A DNA stretch of 64,000 nucleotides. Source: Salmonella enterica subsp. enterica serovar Choleraesuis (lineage in GTDB: Bacteria > Pseudomonadota > Gammaproteobacteria > Enterobacterales > Enterobacteriaceae). The notes below the pieces were generated by a model. That model did not search any database. It worked only from the letters and a program-made list of their open reading frames with translations, and was not told the origin of the DNA. Positions 53,855 to 64,000 of the stretch are shown here, piece after piece (the stretch's first letter is position 1; every line of letters begins with the position of its first letter). A program made the position numbers and the translations under genes. The stretch covers positions 3,658,001 through 3,722,000 of the forward strand of contig AP025685.1 of the NCBI GenBank assembly GCA_022846635.1. The letters are read 5' to 3'.

Positions 53855-56605
53855 TTATACCTCCTGCTTTTTCAGCAATAACACGCACAGTCCCATAATC
53901 ACCGGGATGGTTATCAGCAGCGGGATAAACGACGCCTGGAGATCGAACAGATTCAGCGCCTTGGAGAAAGTCCCGCGCACAATGGTTAAGAAGTGAGTGG
54001 TCGGATAAATATTACCAACCCAGCGACCGATCCCCTCAAGCGAGGAGACCGGATCGATCATGCCGGAGAACTGGGTGGCCGGAATTAAGGTAATGATCGC
54101 AGTGCCAAAGATGGCGGCGATCTGGCTTTTCATAAAGGTTGAGATCAAAAGTCCAAAACCGGTGGCGATGACGATATAGAGAAATGCCGCCAGGGTTAGG
54201 GTCAGGAAGCTGCCTTTATGTTCCACGCCAAATAGAAACACCGATAGCGCACACAGCAGCAGGAAGTTGAGCATCCCCAGCAAGATGTAAGGCAGCTGCT
54301 TACCTATCAGAAATTCACTACGGGTCACCGGCGTGACGTACAGGTTGATTATCGAGCCCAGCTCTTTTTCACGCACCACGCTTAACGCGCTGAGCATCGC
54401 CGGGATCATCATCAGCAGCAGCGGAATCACCGCCGGTACAATCGCAGGCAGGCTCTTCACATCCGGGTTATAGCGGTAGCGGGTTTCAATCTGTATCAGC
54501 GCCTGGCCTGCCTTCTGCCCCGCCTGGCGCGTGGCGACATCCGCCAGCCAGCTCTGGTGCATGGCCTGCACGTATCCCCGCAAGGTTTCAGCCCGGTTAG
54601 GCATCGCGCCGTCTATCCACACCCCGATTGAAACCGGACGGCCGCGGGCGATGTCACGGCCAAAGTTGGGCGGCAGCTCCACCGCTACCGCCAGCTCGCC
54701 ATTGCGCAGGCGGTACTCCATCTCGTCGTAATCACTCAGCGCAGGCTGCTCGATAAAGTAGCGCGAGCCGGAAAGGTTGAGCGCATAGGCCTGGCTGGTG
54801 CCGGTCTGGTCGCGATCGAGTACGGCGAAGCGCAGGTTCTCCACGTCCATACTGATCCCGTAACCCATGATGAACATCAGGATCACCGTTCCCAACAGCG
54901 CCAGTGTCGATCGAACCGGATCGCGTTTTAGCTCCAGCGCCTCGCGCCGGCTATAGCTGAACATACGGGTCAGACTAAAGCTGCGGGCATTACCCGCCTG
55001 GGTATGATGCTCAGAGGGCGGTGCGGCAGGCGCGGGCTCCTGCTCTGCCTGAGGCTGGGCCGATGCCTCTTGTAAAAAGGCGATAAAAGTTTGTTCCAAA
55101 GTGTCCAGGCCGCGCTGTTCTACCAGGGCCTGCGGGGTATCACTGGCCAGCACTTTACCAGCATGCATCAGCGAAATACGGTCACAGCGCTCGGCCTCAT
55201 TCATAAAGTGGGTCGAGATAAAAATTGTCACCTTATCGCGCCGCGACAGATCAACCATCAGGTTCCAGAACATATCGCGGGCAACCGGATCGACCCCGGA
55301 AGTTGGCTCATCGAGAATTAACATTTCCGGGCGATGAATCACCGCCACGGCCAGCGAGAGCCGCTGGCGGATCCCCAGAGGCAGCGCCTCCGGTAACGTA
55401 TCCTCGACGCCATTCAACGCGAAGCGTTGGGTTATCTCAGCCACCCGCGCCGGTATCTCCTGCTCCGGCAGATGAAACAGCCGGGCGTGCAGCTCCAGGT
55501 TCTGGCGCACCGTCAGCTCGCCGTAGAGCGAAAAGGCCTGCGACATATAGCCCACGCGGCGACGGGTATCGATATCCTTTGGATCGACCGGCTGACCAAA
55601 CAGCCACGCCTTCCCTTCGCTGGCCGGCAGCAGCCCGGTCAGCATTTTCATGGTAGTGGATTTACCGCAGCCGTTAGAGCCAAGAAACCCAAAGATTTCA
55701 CCGCGCGGGATGCGGAAATTAACGCTATCCACCGCGACAAAATCGCCAAAGCGCATGGTCAGGCCCTGGGCTTCAATCGCCGTTTGCTCATCATCATCCA
55801 CCGCCCGCGGTGGAATCACCACCGGCTGGTGATTCTGGCGTTTTTCTTCCGGTAACAGCGCGATAAAGGCTTGTTCTAGGGTCTGACTATCGGTCTGATG
55901 GCGCAGCTGTTCGGCACTGCCGGTCGCCAGCACTTTGCCGCCGTCCATGGCTACCAGCCAGTCGAACCGTTCGGCTTCCTCCATATACGCGGTAGCCACC
56001 AGCACGCTCATATTGCGCTGTTTATCTCTGATCCTGTCGATAAGATCCCAGAACTGGGCCCGAGACAAAGGATCGACCCCGGTAGTCGGTTCGTCGAGGA
56101 TCAATAGCTCAGGATCGTGGATCAGCGCGCAGCACAGCCCAAGTTTTTGCTTCATCCCGCCGGAGAGTTTCCCCGCCGGGCGATCGCGGAATGGAGCCAG
56201 GCCGGTGCTTTGCAGCAGTTCATTGATTCGTAGCTGGCGCTCGCTCTGGCTGTGACCAAACAGCCGGGCAAAAAAGTCGACATTCTCGTATACCGACAGG
56301 GTGTGATAGAGGTTTTTACCCAACCCCTGCGGCATATAGGCGATGCGCGGGCAAATCTGCCGCCGATGGTCGGCATCCGCCATATCGCCGCCCAGCACGA
56401 TGACTTTACCGTCCTGTACCGCACGCGCGCCGGAAATTAGCGCCAGCAGGCTGGACTTACCGACTCCATCCGGGCCAATCAGACCGACCATCCGGCGCGC
56501 CGGAATAGTAAGGCTGATATCTTGTAATGCCCGGGTGGTGCCGAAATGCTGGCTCAGGCTCTCGACGCTGACAATCGCGCCATGTTCCATATCAGGCTGG
56601 TTCAT
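53855..56605 (-). CDS. rbbA: RbbA, ribosome-associated ATPase / ABC transporter fusion
   Basis: 916 residues (E. coli RbbA 911). Two ABC ATPase domains come first: Walker [10 protein letters not shown] (about 43) with LSGGMKQK and [13 protein letters not shown], then GSNGCGKST (about 310) with Walker [16 protein letters not shown]-terminal ABC-2 membrane domain (about 555-916) follows. In E. coli it was isolated as a ribosome-bound ATPase, although the gene layout with yhiI and yhhJ is that of an exporter. The start overlaps the yhiI stop by four bases. Confidence 0.93.
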   Translation of the reverse strand: MNQPDMEHGAIVSVESLSQHFGTTRALQDISLTIPARRMVGLIGPDGVGKSSLLALISGARAVQDGKVIVLGGDMADADHRRQICPRIAYMPQGLGKNLYHTLSVYENVDFFARLFGHSQSERQLRINELLQSTGLAPFRDRPAGKLSGGMKQKLGLCCALIHDPELLILDEPTTGVDPLSRAQFWDLIDRIRDKQRNMSVLVATAYMEEAERFDWLVAMDGGKVLATGSAEQLRHQTDSQTLEQAFIALLPEEKRQNHQPVVIPPRAVDDDEQTAIEAQGLTMRFGDFVAVDSVNFRIPRGEIFGFLGSNGCGKSTTMKMLTGLLPASEGKAWLFGQPVDPKDIDTRRRVGYMSQAFSLYGELTVRQNLELHARLFHLPEQEIPARVAEITQRFALNGVEDTLPEALPLGIRQRLSLAVAVIHRPEMLILDEPTSGVDPVARDMFWNLMVDLSRRDKVTIFISTHFMNEAERCDRISLMHAGKVLASDTPQALVEQRGLDTLEQTFIAFLQEASAQPQAEQEPAPAAPPSEHHTQAGNARSFSLTRMFSYSRREALELKRDPVRSTLALLGTVILMFIMGYGISMDVENLRFAVLDRDQTGTSQAYALNLSGSRYFIEQPALSDYDEMEYRLRNGELAVAVELPPNFGRDIARGRPVSIGVWIDGAMPNRAETLRGYVQAMHQSWLADVATRQAGQKAGQALIQIETRYRYNPDVKSLPAIVPAVIPLLLMMIPAMLSALSVVREKELGSIINLYVTPVTRSEFLIGKQLPYILLGMLNFLLLCALSVFLFGVEHKGSFLTLTLAAFLYIVIATGFGLLISTFMKSQIAAIFGTAIITLIPATQFSGMIDPVSSLEGIGRWVGNIYPTTHFLTIVRGTFSKALNLFDLQASFIPLLITIPVIMGLCVLLLKKQEV

Positions 56606-57672
56606 TCAGGCAGCCTCACGTCGAGGTTCTCCGGCCACTCCTTACTGGCATCCACCCTTACATAGGCCATTCCCGGCAGACCGGTTTTTACATATTCCAG
56701 ATGCTGTTTCAGCAGCTCCGGCAGGATGCGCGCTTTAACCCGGAACATCAGCTTCAGGCGCTCATTTTCGGTTTCCACGGTTTTAGGGGTGAACTGAGCG
56801 ACGCTGGCCACAAAGGTGACTTTTGCCGGGATGCGCAGCGTGGGGGCGGCATCCAGCACCAGATGCACGTCGCTGCCAATAGCCAGCCTCCCGGCCTGCT
56901 CGGTCGGCAGGAAGAAGGTCATATAGACATCGCTGAGGTCGACCATATTCAGTACCCGACCACCGGCTGCCAGCACTTCACCCGGCTCCGCCACCCGATA
57001 CTGTACCCGGCCATCCACCGGCGCTTTCAGCTCGCTGTCTTCAATATCCGCCACGATGCGCCGCTCGGTAGCCATGGCGGCTTCTACCCGAGTATTGGCC
57101 TGGATTATTCCGGCTCGGGCCGATTCGATTGCGGCCTGAGCCGCAGAAACCTGGGCTTTAGCCGACTCCAGAGCGGCCCTTGCGCTTTGCGCGGCAGCCC
57201 GGTCATCATCCAGCTGCTGGGCCGAGACCGCCCCGCGTTTTGATAATGACTGAGAACGGCCGTGACGCCGCTGGGCCGAATCCAGTTCTGCTTCACGCTG
57301 ACGCACCACGGCTTCCGCCGCCAGCTTTTCGCTCTGGCGCTGAGACAGCAGCGACTTCGCGGTAGCCACCGCGCTTTGCGTCTCCTGAATCTGAGCCTTC
57401 GCCTCGGTGCGCTGTTCGTCCAGCACCCGGGTATCCATACGGGCCAACACTTCTCCCTTACGGACAAACGCCCCTTCGCGGGCAGAGATATGCTCAATGC
57501 GCCCGGCCACCTTGGCGGCGATATCTACCTCTGTTGCCTCAATACGCCCATTACTGGCGGCAAAGCCTTCAGGCAGCCCCGGGTCGCGCAATCCCCACCA
57601 GGCGACCAGCGCAACGACGACGATAATTAGCGCGCCGACGGTGAGCGCCCCTTTCTTCCTGTTGTTATCCAT
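56602..57672 (-). CDS. yhiI: YhiI, HlyD-type membrane-fusion protein
   Basis: 356-residue periplasmic adaptor with one N-terminal membrane anchor (about 8-27), a lipoyl-like half ([18 protein letters not shown]), a long coiled coil (about 75-190, rich in QSAR and [23 protein letters not shown] repeats) and a beta-barrel part ([19 protein letters not shown]). It should link the RbbA-YhhJ exporter to an outer-membrane channel supplied from elsewhere. The start at 57672 (MDNNRKKG) matches E. coli YhiI; ATGs at 57693 and 57699 are alternatives. First gene of the operon. Confidence 0.9.
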   Translation of the reverse strand: MDNNRKKGALTVGALIIVVVALVAWWGLRDPGLPEGFAASNGRIEATEVDIAAKVAGRIEHISAREGAFVRKGEVLARMDTRVLDEQRTEAKAQIQETQSAVATAKSLLSQRQSEKLAAEAVVRQREAELDSAQRRHGRSQSLSKRGAVSAQQLDDDRAAAQSARAALESAKAQVSAAQAAIESARAGIIQANTRVEAAMATERRIVADIEDSELKAPVDGRVQYRVAEPGEVLAAGGRVLNMVDLSDVYMTFFLPTEQAGRLAIGSDVHLVLDAAPTLRIPAKVTFVASVAQFTPKTVETENERLKLMFRVKARILPELLKQHLEYVKTGLPGMAYVRVDASKEWPENLDVRLPE

Positions 57673-58211
57673 ACCTGACTCGCTGTTATCCATGTTCAAA
57701 AAACGATGCGCGTCATCCCACCTGTAGTTTCAGGCGGGGATTTATCCATTCATAGAGGAGTTAAAAAGCTGATGAGCGGCCGCAGCAGACGAGCCAGATA
57801 AGACAGTGGATTAACCCAAAGAGCAGAGAGGCCAAAATGTGATGTTGTCATCGTCTGATATCCTATCCTGATGAATGAAACAAACGCACTTATAGCTGTG
57901 ACTGATTTTATAGTACCACGTGACAAAATAGTTAATATCTTTATAACGTGATAAAAGCAGCTTTCCGCAATAAGAGATATTTACCCCTCTCCGAGCCAAT
58001 TAATGATGAAACAACTTGCCGCGATTTCCTCAATTTGCTGACAGGCTTCACTTTTCCGATTATTCATCCCCGTGATTAACCACATTCTGTGCGAAAATGC
58101 CCTTTCGGGTCTGGCTGCGGTTATTTGTCATCTACTGACCTTCTTTGCTAACAAATTTATTACCCACCTCTTTTAATTTCTGGCAGTGCAGGGAGCATTA
58201 GTTTTCATCTT
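57673..58211. other. divergent promoter region, yhiI / bactofilin
   Basis: 539 bases between divergent genes. The right part is AT-rich and should hold both promoters. A 62-codon minus-strand frame (57811-57999) has no family signature and I do not call it. Confidence 0.5.
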
Positions 58212-58916
58212 ATGGAGCGTAGTTATCTCTTTTTCTATCTCGCTATAGGTTGCTGGCTGCTGACGCTGGTTGCCTGGTTTGCTTATGCTCCGTACTGGGC
58301 GCTGGCCGCAGGGGGGATGACGCTTGGCTCTTTTCTCATTCACGGTTTTCAACAACAGGTCTTTGCTATGTTTGGTAAAAATAAAAACGCACCGGAAGCG
58401 ACACCGGTAAATGCGGTCACTCCTCCAGTCGTGGCGGAAAAACCTATGGCGGTAGAAAAGCCGCGCCCGGTTGAAGAAAAGCTGAACAACACCGTTATCG
58501 CCAGCGGCGTCCGCTTTACCGGCGACCTTAAAGGCAGCGGCCAGGTTTATATTTACGGTGAGGTAGATGGTAACGTCGATGCCGAAGATGGCCTGGTAAA
58601 AGTGATGCGCAATGGCCGGGTGAAAGGCAATATCAGCTGCCGCGAACTGATTATTGATGGTGGCGTAAACGGCGAGTGCAAAGCAGAATCTATTGAGATT
58701 GAAGAGCACGGTAATGTTAACGGCGCGCTGGCCTATGTGTCGCTGTCAGTCAAAAAAGGCGGCGTCTTCGTCGGCCAGGTGAGCCTGCTGGCCCGCCCAA
58801 AAGAGAAAACCAACGTTATTGGCTTTGTCGCTGAAAATACCGCCAGCGTTGCTCCAGCCGCGATTGAAGAGCCTCAGGAAAAAGAAGCAATTGTCACCAA
58901 TAAAAAGCGCGGCTAA
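58212..58916 (+). CDS. membrane-anchored bactofilin (polymer-forming cytoskeletal protein)
   Basis: 234 residues. Two N-terminal hydrophobic helices (about 5-25 and 28-48) precede a proline-rich linker (about 58-92), then a bactofilin beta-helix core (about 95-195) of short repeats such as ASGVRFTGDLKGSGQVYIYG, GEVDGNVDAEDGLV and NGRVKGNISCRELIIDGG. Bactofilins polymerise without nucleotides and organise cell-shape or envelope functions. The anchor keeps the filament at the inner membrane. Conserved in several enterobacteria; specific role not established. Ribosome site is poor. Confidence 0.87.
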   Translation: MERSYLFFYLAIGCWLLTLVAWFAYAPYWALAAGGMTLGSFLIHGFQQQVFAMFGKNKNAPEATPVNAVTPPVVAEKPMAVEKPRPVEEKLNNTVIASGVRFTGDLKGSGQVYIYGEVDGNVDAEDGLVKVMRNGRVKGNISCRELIIDGGVNGECKAESIEIEEHGNVNGALAYVSLSVKKGGVFVGQVSLLARPKEKTNVIGFVAENTASVAPAAIEEPQEKEAIVTNKKRG

Positions 58917-59446
58917 ATAGAGTATGCGGTTAATAAAGAGAGGGGCTACCCTCTCTTTAAATTATTAGAAACACAACTATTAGAATGTCACTTATTTATC
59001 CGGTGCAATACTATATATCGTTGCTGCCGCCGCCAATCGATAATTAAAATTAAACTATTTAGTTCCTGGCAGAATATATTCAGCCCCCGTAACTTACGTC
59101 CTAAATTTAGTCGCGATGATTCAAACAACAAATAACGATTAGGCGTAATATTATTAATATCTATAAATAATTCCTGCGGCGCTGCATATCGCTATCCAAC
59201 GGCACCTGAAGGTTATCTGGATTTATCAGCCTGTTCGCCACGCGCCCGTAGTATGGCAGTACATCCAGGAGAGCTGTTAGCACCCCTTCCTGTTAATCCC
59301 TATCTCTCCACTTACGTAATAGCATAATCGGCCATTGATTTATCTCGCCAAAGATCAATGCTTAACGCCATTTCCCGCCGCTGGGCGATCGGGTGAGAGC
59401 CAGATGCTCTACACTTGCACTCAGGGCAAAATCAAAGGTAAGCGAC
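58917..59446. other. intergenic region between bactofilin and ahr
   Basis: 530 bases with the bactofilin terminator at the left end and AT-rich DNA beyond. No gene or RNA recognised; the ahr promoter must be near the right end. Confidence 0.5.
58935..58960. terminator. terminator after the bactofilin gene
   Basis: Perfect 10-bp stem AAAGAGAGGG (58935-58944) with CCCTCTCTTT (58949-58958), 4-base loop GCTA. Confidence 0.85.
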
Positions 59447-60466
59447 ATGTCGAAGATTAAGAGTTATGCGGCGCAGCAAGCGGGCGCGGAACTGGAGCTG
59501 TACGAATACGACGCGGGCGAGCTTCAGCCTGACGACGTAGAAGTGAAGGTGGAATACTGCGGGATCTGTCATTCCGACCTGTCGATGATCGATAACGAAT
59601 GGGGCTTCTCTTCCTATCCACTGATTGCCGGACACGAAGTGGTTGGCCATATCCATGCGCTCGGCGAAGCGGCAAAAAACAAAGGCCTGAAAGTGGGCCA
59701 GCGGGTTGGTGTGGGCTGGACAGCCAGCAGCTGCCAGCACTGCGACGCCTGCATCAGCGGCAACCAGATTAACTGTCAGAACGGCAGCGTTGCCACCATC
59801 CTGAACAAAGGCGGCTTCGCCGATAAGCTGCGCTGCAACTGGCAGTGGGCAATTCCACTACCAGACAGCATTGATATGGCCACCGCCGGGCCGCTGTTGT
59901 GCGGTGGTATTACGGTGTTTAAACCGCTGCTGTCTCATCACATCACGGCGACCAGCCGGGTGGGCGTGATTGGTATCGGTGGTCTGGGCCATATCGCCAT
60001 TAAGCTGCTGCGCGCTATGGGCTGCGAAGTAACGGCATTTAGCTCAAATCCGGCTAAAGAGCAGGAAGTGCTGGCAATGGGTGCTGATAATGTGGTGAAT
60101 AGCCGCGATCCGCAAGCATTGAAAGCGCTGGCCGGTCAGTTTGATCTGATTATCAATACCGTTAACGTCTCCCTGGACTGGCTGCCATACTTCGAAGCGC
60201 TGACCTACGGCGGTAACTTCCATACCGTGGGCGCGGTCATGAAGCCTTTTGAGATCCCGGCCTTCACACTGATTGCCGGTGACCGCAGTATCTCTGGCTC
60301 TGCTACAGGCTCGCCAGCTGAGCTGCGTACACTAATGAAGTTCGCGGCACGCACTAAAGTGGCTCCGACCACCGAGCTGTATCCTATGTCGAAAATCAAC
60401 GAAGCCATTCAGCATGTGCGCGACGGTAAAGCGCGCTACCGCGTGGTGCTAAAAGCTGATTTCTAA
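59447..60466 (+). CDS. ahr: Ahr, NADPH-dependent aldehyde reductase
   Basis: 339 residues, the length of E. coli Ahr (YjgB). Zinc alcohol dehydrogenase of the cinnamyl-alcohol type: catalytic zinc ligands Cys38, His63 and a later Cys, structural zinc Cys96, Cys99, Cys102 and Cys110, and cofactor motif GIGGLGHIA. It reduces a wide range of aldehydes. The start at 59447 has AAGGTAAG upstream; a longer frame to 59393 is unsupported. In E. coli K-12 it lies next to leuX; here 17 kb separates them. Confidence 0.93.
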   Translation: MSKIKSYAAQQAGAELELYEYDAGELQPDDVEVKVEYCGICHSDLSMIDNEWGFSSYPLIAGHEVVGHIHALGEAAKNKGLKVGQRVGVGWTASSCQHCDACISGNQINCQNGSVATILNKGGFADKLRCNWQWAIPLPDSIDMATAGPLLCGGITVFKPLLSHHITATSRVGVIGIGGLGHIAIKLLRAMGCEVTAFSSNPAKEQEVLAMGADNVVNSRDPQALKALAGQFDLIINTVNVSLDWLPYFEALTYGGNFHTVGAVMKPFEIPAFTLIAGDRSISGSATGSPAELRTLMKFAARTKVAPTTELYPMSKINEAIQHVRDGKARYRVVLKADF

Positions 60467-60490
60467 GGCTGAGCGCCTGCAAGAGTAAAA

Positions 60491-60513
60491 CCATCTTTTA
60501 AGGAGATGGCTTT
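60491..60513 (+). terminator. weak hairpin after ahr
   Basis: CCATCT (60491-60496) pairs with AGATGG (60504-60509), followed by CTTT. It lies before the stronger terminator at 60526. Confidence 0.4.
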
Positions 60514-60525
60514 ATGTGAAAGGTG

Positions 60526-60556
60526 AAAGCGGCGGTGCGCTCCGCCGCTTTTTTAT
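60526..60556 (+). terminator. Rho-independent terminator after ahr
   Basis: AAGCGGCGG (60527-60535) pairs with CCGCCGCTT (60542-60550), 6-base loop, then T-rich TTTTATT. It separates ahr from the convergent yjiN. Confidence 0.9.
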
Positions 60557-60572
60557 TGGACTACCGCTAAGT

Positions 60573-61868
60573 CTAGCGCTGAATCAGTGCCGACAGCCAC
60601 GGGCTTAACCAGCCAGCTCCCAGCGTCACCAGATAGAGCAGCAAACCTATCGCACCGCCAACCAGGGTGCCATTAATGCGGATGTATTGCAGATCTTTGC
60701 CGATATTCAGCTCCACCTGCTGCGACATATCTTTCGCATCCCAGCTTTTTACCGTATCGCTAATATGACGCGCCATAAACGCGGAGAAGTCTGGTGCCAG
60801 CGTGCTGGCTGCCTGCTCCAGATGCTGATTAAGCGACTCGCGTAACGCATCGTCCTGAGCCAGGGTCTGCCCAAGCCAGGCACCGGCTGCGGCGATTTTC
60901 GCCTGAATCTGAGAATTGTCGGCGTTGAGATCCTGTTTCAGCCAGCCGCGTAAATCGCCCCACAGCTCGCCAATGTAGAGATTAAATGCCGCATCGTCCT
61001 TAAGCATGGTTTTAATGCTGTCGGTACGGGCCGCCATCTGCGGATCGTTTTGCAGCCGCTCGATCAGGCGCTGAACCGCCCGATTAAAGCTCAGACGCAG
61101 GGCATGGCTTTCATCCTGGCTCACTTCATCCAGCAGAATATTGACCGCATTAGTTACGACCTCGGCACTCTGCTCGCCAAGCCAGGTACGCGGCAGCAGC
61201 TTACCGGCGCGCGGATGCTCGCGCTTAAACCACTGAACCACTTCGCGGGCGATAAAAGCGCGGGTCGAAGGCCGGTCCATAAAAATGACTAACTGCCGCA
61301 GTATCGCATCCAGCAGCGCCTGATGCCGGCCGTCGCGGGTCATTCCCTCCAGAATAACGGCACTGGCCCGGGAAAGATCGACGTTATCAATAGCCCGGTT
61401 TACCGCCTTACGCAGCAGTTTCTGAATGCGCGTATCGTCAGTAACATCCAGAAAGCCACGTATCACCTGGAGCAGATGGCCGCCAATCCGGGCCGCATTA
61501 CCCGGCTGGTTCAGCCAGGTTGCCACCATCTGCGCCGGGTCGTGGCGACGAATAAGCGCCAGCAGCGACGCTTTATCCAGAAACTGCTCCTGAACAAAAG
61601 CCGCCAGGTTCTCGGCAATACGGTCTTTATTACGAGGAATAATGGCGGTATGGCGGGCAATGAAAGGTACCGGAACTCGCCGGAACAGCGCGCTGACCGC
61701 AAACCAGTCGGCCAGCGCCCCGACCATCGCCGCTTCGGCGACAGCCTTAACGCCGTTTACCCAGACGTTATCCGGCAGCGCCAGCGTCACGATAAAAGCG
61801 CATGCCGCTGCCAGCAGCAGCAGCATGGGAACGCGCCGGGTACGACGCAGCGCGGTTAACTTATCCAT
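60573..61868 (-). CDS. yjiN: YjiN, DUF445 inner-membrane protein
   Basis: 431-residue DUF445 protein (E. coli YjiN about 426). An N-terminal membrane segment (about 15-35), the DUF445 start [20 protein letters not shown], a long helical middle and a C-terminal hydrophobic hairpin (about 398-425) are visible. Function unknown. It follows yjgR by 6 bases and is probably transcribed with it. Confidence 0.9.
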   Translation of the reverse strand: MDKLTALRRTRRVPMLLLLAAACAFIVTLALPDNVWVNGVKAVAEAAMVGALADWFAVSALFRRVPVPFIARHTAIIPRNKDRIAENLAAFVQEQFLDKASLLALIRRHDPAQMVATWLNQPGNAARIGGHLLQVIRGFLDVTDDTRIQKLLRKAVNRAIDNVDLSRASAVILEGMTRDGRHQALLDAILRQLVIFMDRPSTRAFIAREVVQWFKREHPRAGKLLPRTWLGEQSAEVVTNAVNILLDEVSQDESHALRLSFNRAVQRLIERLQNDPQMAARTDSIKTMLKDDAAFNLYIGELWGDLRGWLKQDLNADNSQIQAKIAAAGAWLGQTLAQDDALRESLNQHLEQAASTLAPDFSAFMARHISDTVKSWDAKDMSQQVELNIGKDLQYIRINGTLVGGAIGLLLYLVTLGAGWLSPWLSALIQR

Positions 61869-61874
61869 CGGCTC

Positions 61875-63377
61875 TTAGCGACCGCGGCCACCCAGCAGGC
61901 TGCCCAGTACGCCACGAATAACCTGGTTGGTAATCTGGCGGGCGGCGCTTTTAGCCATGGTTTGCACCACGCCATCATGCTTGCCACCGCGCGGCCCGGT
62001 AGTTCCGAACAGAATATCTTTCAGGCCACCCAGAATACCGTCGTCTACTTCTACCGCTTTGCCTTTGGCATCGGGAGCGCCTGCTTTATCGGTCGCCGCC
62101 TGCACGCCTTTTTGCAGCATTTCATAGGCCGACTCGCGGTCTACCGCATCTTCATATTTGCCGTACAGGGATGAGTTGTTAATCAGCGCATTGCGCTCAT
62201 CGGCACTCACCGGCCCCATCTGTGAGCAAGGTGCTATGACCATGGCTCGTTCAATCATGGTCGGGCTACCCTTTTCATCAAGGAAGGACACCAGCGCTTC
62301 ACCGGTACCCAGCGCTTTAATCGCTTCTTCGGTATCAAATGCCGGGTTGGCGCGCATAGTTTGCGCCGCGCTTTTCACCGCTTTCTGATCTTTTGGCGTG
62401 AAGGCGCGCAGCGCGTGCTGCACGCGATTCCCCAGCTGACCCAGCACGTTATCCGGGATATCAGATGGGTTCTGAGTAACGAAGAATACGCCTACGCCTT
62501 TAGAACGGATAAGGCGAATCACCTGCTCGATTTTATCCAGCAGTACCTGCGGCGCATCGTTAAATAGCAGGTGCGCTTCGTCGAAGAAAAAGACCAGCTT
62601 AGGCTTATCCAGATCGCCAGCTTCCGGCAGTTGCTCGTACAGCTCGGACAGCATCCACAGCAGGCTGGCGGCATACAGGCGCGGCATCTGGTAGAGTTTC
62701 TCCGCCGCCAGAATATTAATAACGCCCTTGCCGTTAGCATCGGTGCGCATCCAGTCATGAATATCCAGCATCGGCTCACCGAAGAAGTACTCCGCCCCCT
62801 GCTGCTCCAGCGCCAGCAGGCCGCGCTGAATAGCGCCAACCGATGCGCTGCTGATGTTGCCATACTGGTTCTGGAACGATTTGGCGTTGTCGCCAATGTA
62901 CTGGGTGATAGAGCGCAGGTCTTTAAAGTCCAGCAGCAGCAGCCCCTGGTCATCGGCAATACGGAAAATGATTTGCAGCACGCCGCTCTGCACTTCATTG
63001 AGGTTCAAAAGACGCGCCAGCAGCAACGGGCCAAGGTCCGAAACCGTAGCCCGAACCGGATGGCCTTTTTCACCGAAAATATCCCACACGGTGACTGGAT
63101 TAGCGTGCGGCTGCCAGTCGGTAACGCCAATGCTTTCCAGCCGTTTTTGCAGCTTATCAGAGGCAGTTCCCGCCACCGCCACACCGGACAAATCGCCTTT
63201 TACGTCAGCCATAAATACAGGCACGCCGATCTCCGACAGGGATTCGGCAATTTTTTGCAGGGTGACGGTTTTCCCGGTACCCGTCGCTCCGGTGATAAGC
63301 CCGTGGCGGTTAGCCATCTGCGGTAGCAGGGCGCAGGAGATCTCGGTGGTTTTAGCAATGAGTAACGGTGTGGTCAT
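61875..63377 (-). CDS. yjgR: YjgR, HerA-like DUF853 ATPase
   Basis: 500 residues, the length of E. coli YjgR. P-loop ATPase with Walker A GATGTGKT (30-37), Walker [14 protein letters not shown] (about 263-275) and the [20 protein letters not shown] sensor region typical of HerA/VirB4-like DUF853 proteins. The C-terminal tail is Gly/Ala/Lys-rich with a terminal GSLLGGRGR. Molecular role unknown. First of two genes with yjiN. Confidence 0.93.
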   Translation of the reverse strand: MTTPLLIAKTTEISCALLPQMANRHGLITGATGTGKTVTLQKIAESLSEIGVPVFMADVKGDLSGVAVAGTASDKLQKRLESIGVTDWQPHANPVTVWDIFGEKGHPVRATVSDLGPLLLARLLNLNEVQSGVLQIIFRIADDQGLLLLDFKDLRSITQYIGDNAKSFQNQYGNISSASVGAIQRGLLALEQQGAEYFFGEPMLDIHDWMRTDANGKGVINILAAEKLYQMPRLYAASLLWMLSELYEQLPEAGDLDKPKLVFFFDEAHLLFNDAPQVLLDKIEQVIRLIRSKGVGVFFVTQNPSDIPDNVLGQLGNRVQHALRAFTPKDQKAVKSAAQTMRANPAFDTEEAIKALGTGEALVSFLDEKGSPTMIERAMVIAPCSQMGPVSADERNALINNSSLYGKYEDAVDRESAYEMLQKGVQAATDKAGAPDAKGKAVEVDDGILGGLKDILFGTTGPRGGKHDGVVQTMAKSAARQITNQVIRGVLGSLLGGRGR

Positions 63378-63697
63378 GATAAGTCTTCCAGTGTTAACGA
63401 TTTGCCGCGTTAGGCATACTGTTTACAGCATAGCGCGAGCGGCCAGAGTCCTCTATCAGATCCTGCCCATAAGCCGCTGAACTGGCGATGTTTCACGCAA
63501 GAAAGCTGCAAATTCACAAGGTTTACTTAACAATTGCGAGCACTGTTCACAGTTCTGTCGCACTCTTAAATTGTCGCTCATAAGGTTAAGCAGCCCTCTA
63601 AATACGGGGAGAGGCTGAAGGCCTGTAAGGGCAATTTCCCCGTAACTGCGTACCAGCAGCTACCCTTAACCCATGGCCTGAATAGCGAAAAATAACT
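63378..63697. other. divergent promoter region, yjgR / dihydroxyacetone kinase
   Basis: 320 bases. Contains the structured element at 63603-63644 in the kinase leader; the rest shows no gene. Confidence 0.5.
63603..63644 (+). promoter_or_regulatory. structured leader before the dihydroxyacetone kinase gene
   Basis: TACGGGGA (63603-63610) pairs exactly with TCCCCGTA (63637-63644), enclosing an inner hairpin AGGC-TGAAG-GCCT (63612-63624). It ends about 50 bases before the start codon. Could be an mRNA control element; not a riboswitch class I recognise. Confidence 0.45.
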
Positions 63698-64000
63698 ATG
63701 TCCAGATTCTTCTATAACGATCGCGACTCACTGGTCGATGATGCCATCGCTGGAATTATCGCCTCCACTCCCCACCATAATCTCGCCCGCCTGGATGTTG
63801 ACCCATCGATTCGGGTGGTCTTACGTAGCGACTGGGATAAGGGCCGGGTGGCGGTTATTTCCGGCGGTGGATCCGGTCATGAGCCAGCCCACGCAGGATT
63901 TGTGGGGCGCGGTATGCTGACCGCCGCAGTGTGCGGCAACCTGTTCGCTTCGCCAAGCGTAGAAGCCATCCTTCACGCCATCATGGCGCTATCTGGCGAC
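63698..64000 (+). CDS. dhaK: dihydroxyacetone kinase, N-terminal part (cut by window end)
   Basis: The first 101 codons of a DhaK-domain protein, running off the window. MSRFFYNDRDSLVDDAI, ISGGGSGHEPAHAGFVG and GMLTAAVCGNLFASPS match dihydroxyacetone kinases, GSGHEPAH being the substrate-binding loop. The start resembles the ATP-dependent Citrobacter-type enzyme (MSQFFFN) more than PTS-dependent DhaK, so the full gene may be a DhaK-DhaL fusion of about 550 residues. Ribosome site before the ATG is weak. Confidence 0.88.
   Translation, partial: MSRFFYNDRDSLVDDAIAGIIASTPHHNLARLDVDPSIRVVLRSDWDKGRVAVISGGGSGHEPAHAGFVGRGMLTAAVCGNLFASPSVEAILHAIMALSGD

Noticed and set aside
57811..57999. 62-codon minus-strand frame in the yhiI-bactofilin gap
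   Set aside because: No family signature and poor initiation context; likely chance in AT-rich promoter DNA.
62571..63326. 251-codon plus-strand frame opposite yjgR
   Set aside because: Shadow of the conserved yjgR reading frame; the same applies to 48188-48883 opposite the deacylase.

Overview
The window looks like the chromosome of a member of the Enterobacterales, most likely Enterobacteriaceae, but not E. coli itself. Close full-length counterparts of E. coli genes are recognisable throughout (cbpAM, yicL, rarD, tpx, ltnD-otnKCI, rbbA-yhhJ-yhiI, ahr, yjiN, yjgR). The tRNA-Leu(CAA) gene leuX is essentially the E. coli gene. Gene order is mosaic, and several catabolic cassettes sit between the core genes.

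Layout. 1-9.2 kb: chaperone pair cbpA-cbpM, two EamA exporters (yicL, rarD), a secreted C69 dipeptidase, tpx, an HPP membrane protein and a chemoreceptor without a sensor domain. 9.3-10.8 kb: a Tat-exported tyrosinase. 10.8-20.3 kb: a complete indole-3-acetate degradation cluster in the order iacH-A-B-I-C-D-E-F-G plus an MFS transporter, with the MarR regulator iacR upstream. 20.4-26.9 kb: a DUF1294 membrane protein, then the tetronate (L-threonate/D-erythronate) operon ltnD-otnK-otnC-otnI-gntP-type permease with the divergent DeoR regulator ygbI. 27.3-32.5 kb: a Fur-box-preceded TonB-dependent receptor followed by a complete ECF transporter (S, T and a double-ATPase fusion). 32.9-36.6 kb: a three-subunit membrane gluconate/sugar 2-dehydrogenase (gamma, FAD, cytochrome c). 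36.8-42.2 kb: an AT-rich defence island on the 3' side of leuX. It holds an HNH nuclease gene with an in-frame TGA at codon 6, an IS3-family insertion with a broken orfA, and an 840-residue fused methyltransferase/PstI-type endonuclease.

42.5-50.3 kb: a cassette that reads as D-amino-sugar-acid catabolism: RpiR regulator, DgoA-type aldolase, DgoK-type kinase, sodium/solute symporter, RidA, N-acyl-D-amino-acid deacylase and a divergent PLP ammonia-lyase. 50.3-52.4 kb: the most unusual part, a plasmid-type parF-parG partition cassette inside chromosomal context. It is surrounded and interrupted by about 30 ACTC/GAGT tetramer boxes over about 2 kb, many in palindromic pairs, with no replication gene visible. 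52.7-57.7 kb: yhiI-rbbA-yhhJ. 58.2-64 kb: a membrane-anchored bactofilin, ahr, yjgR-yjiN and the start of a dihydroxyacetone kinase gene with a structured leader.

How it fits together. The iac cluster, the tetronate operon, the sugar dehydrogenase and the amino-sugar-acid cassette suggest a plant- or soil-associated, metabolically broad enterobacterium. In E. coli K-12 leuX and ahr are neighbours. Here about 17 kb (amino-sugar-acid cassette, parFG and its boxes, rbbA operon, bactofilin) lies between them, and the restriction island lies on the other side of the tRNA. The leuX neighbourhood is therefore the main site of accessory DNA in the window.
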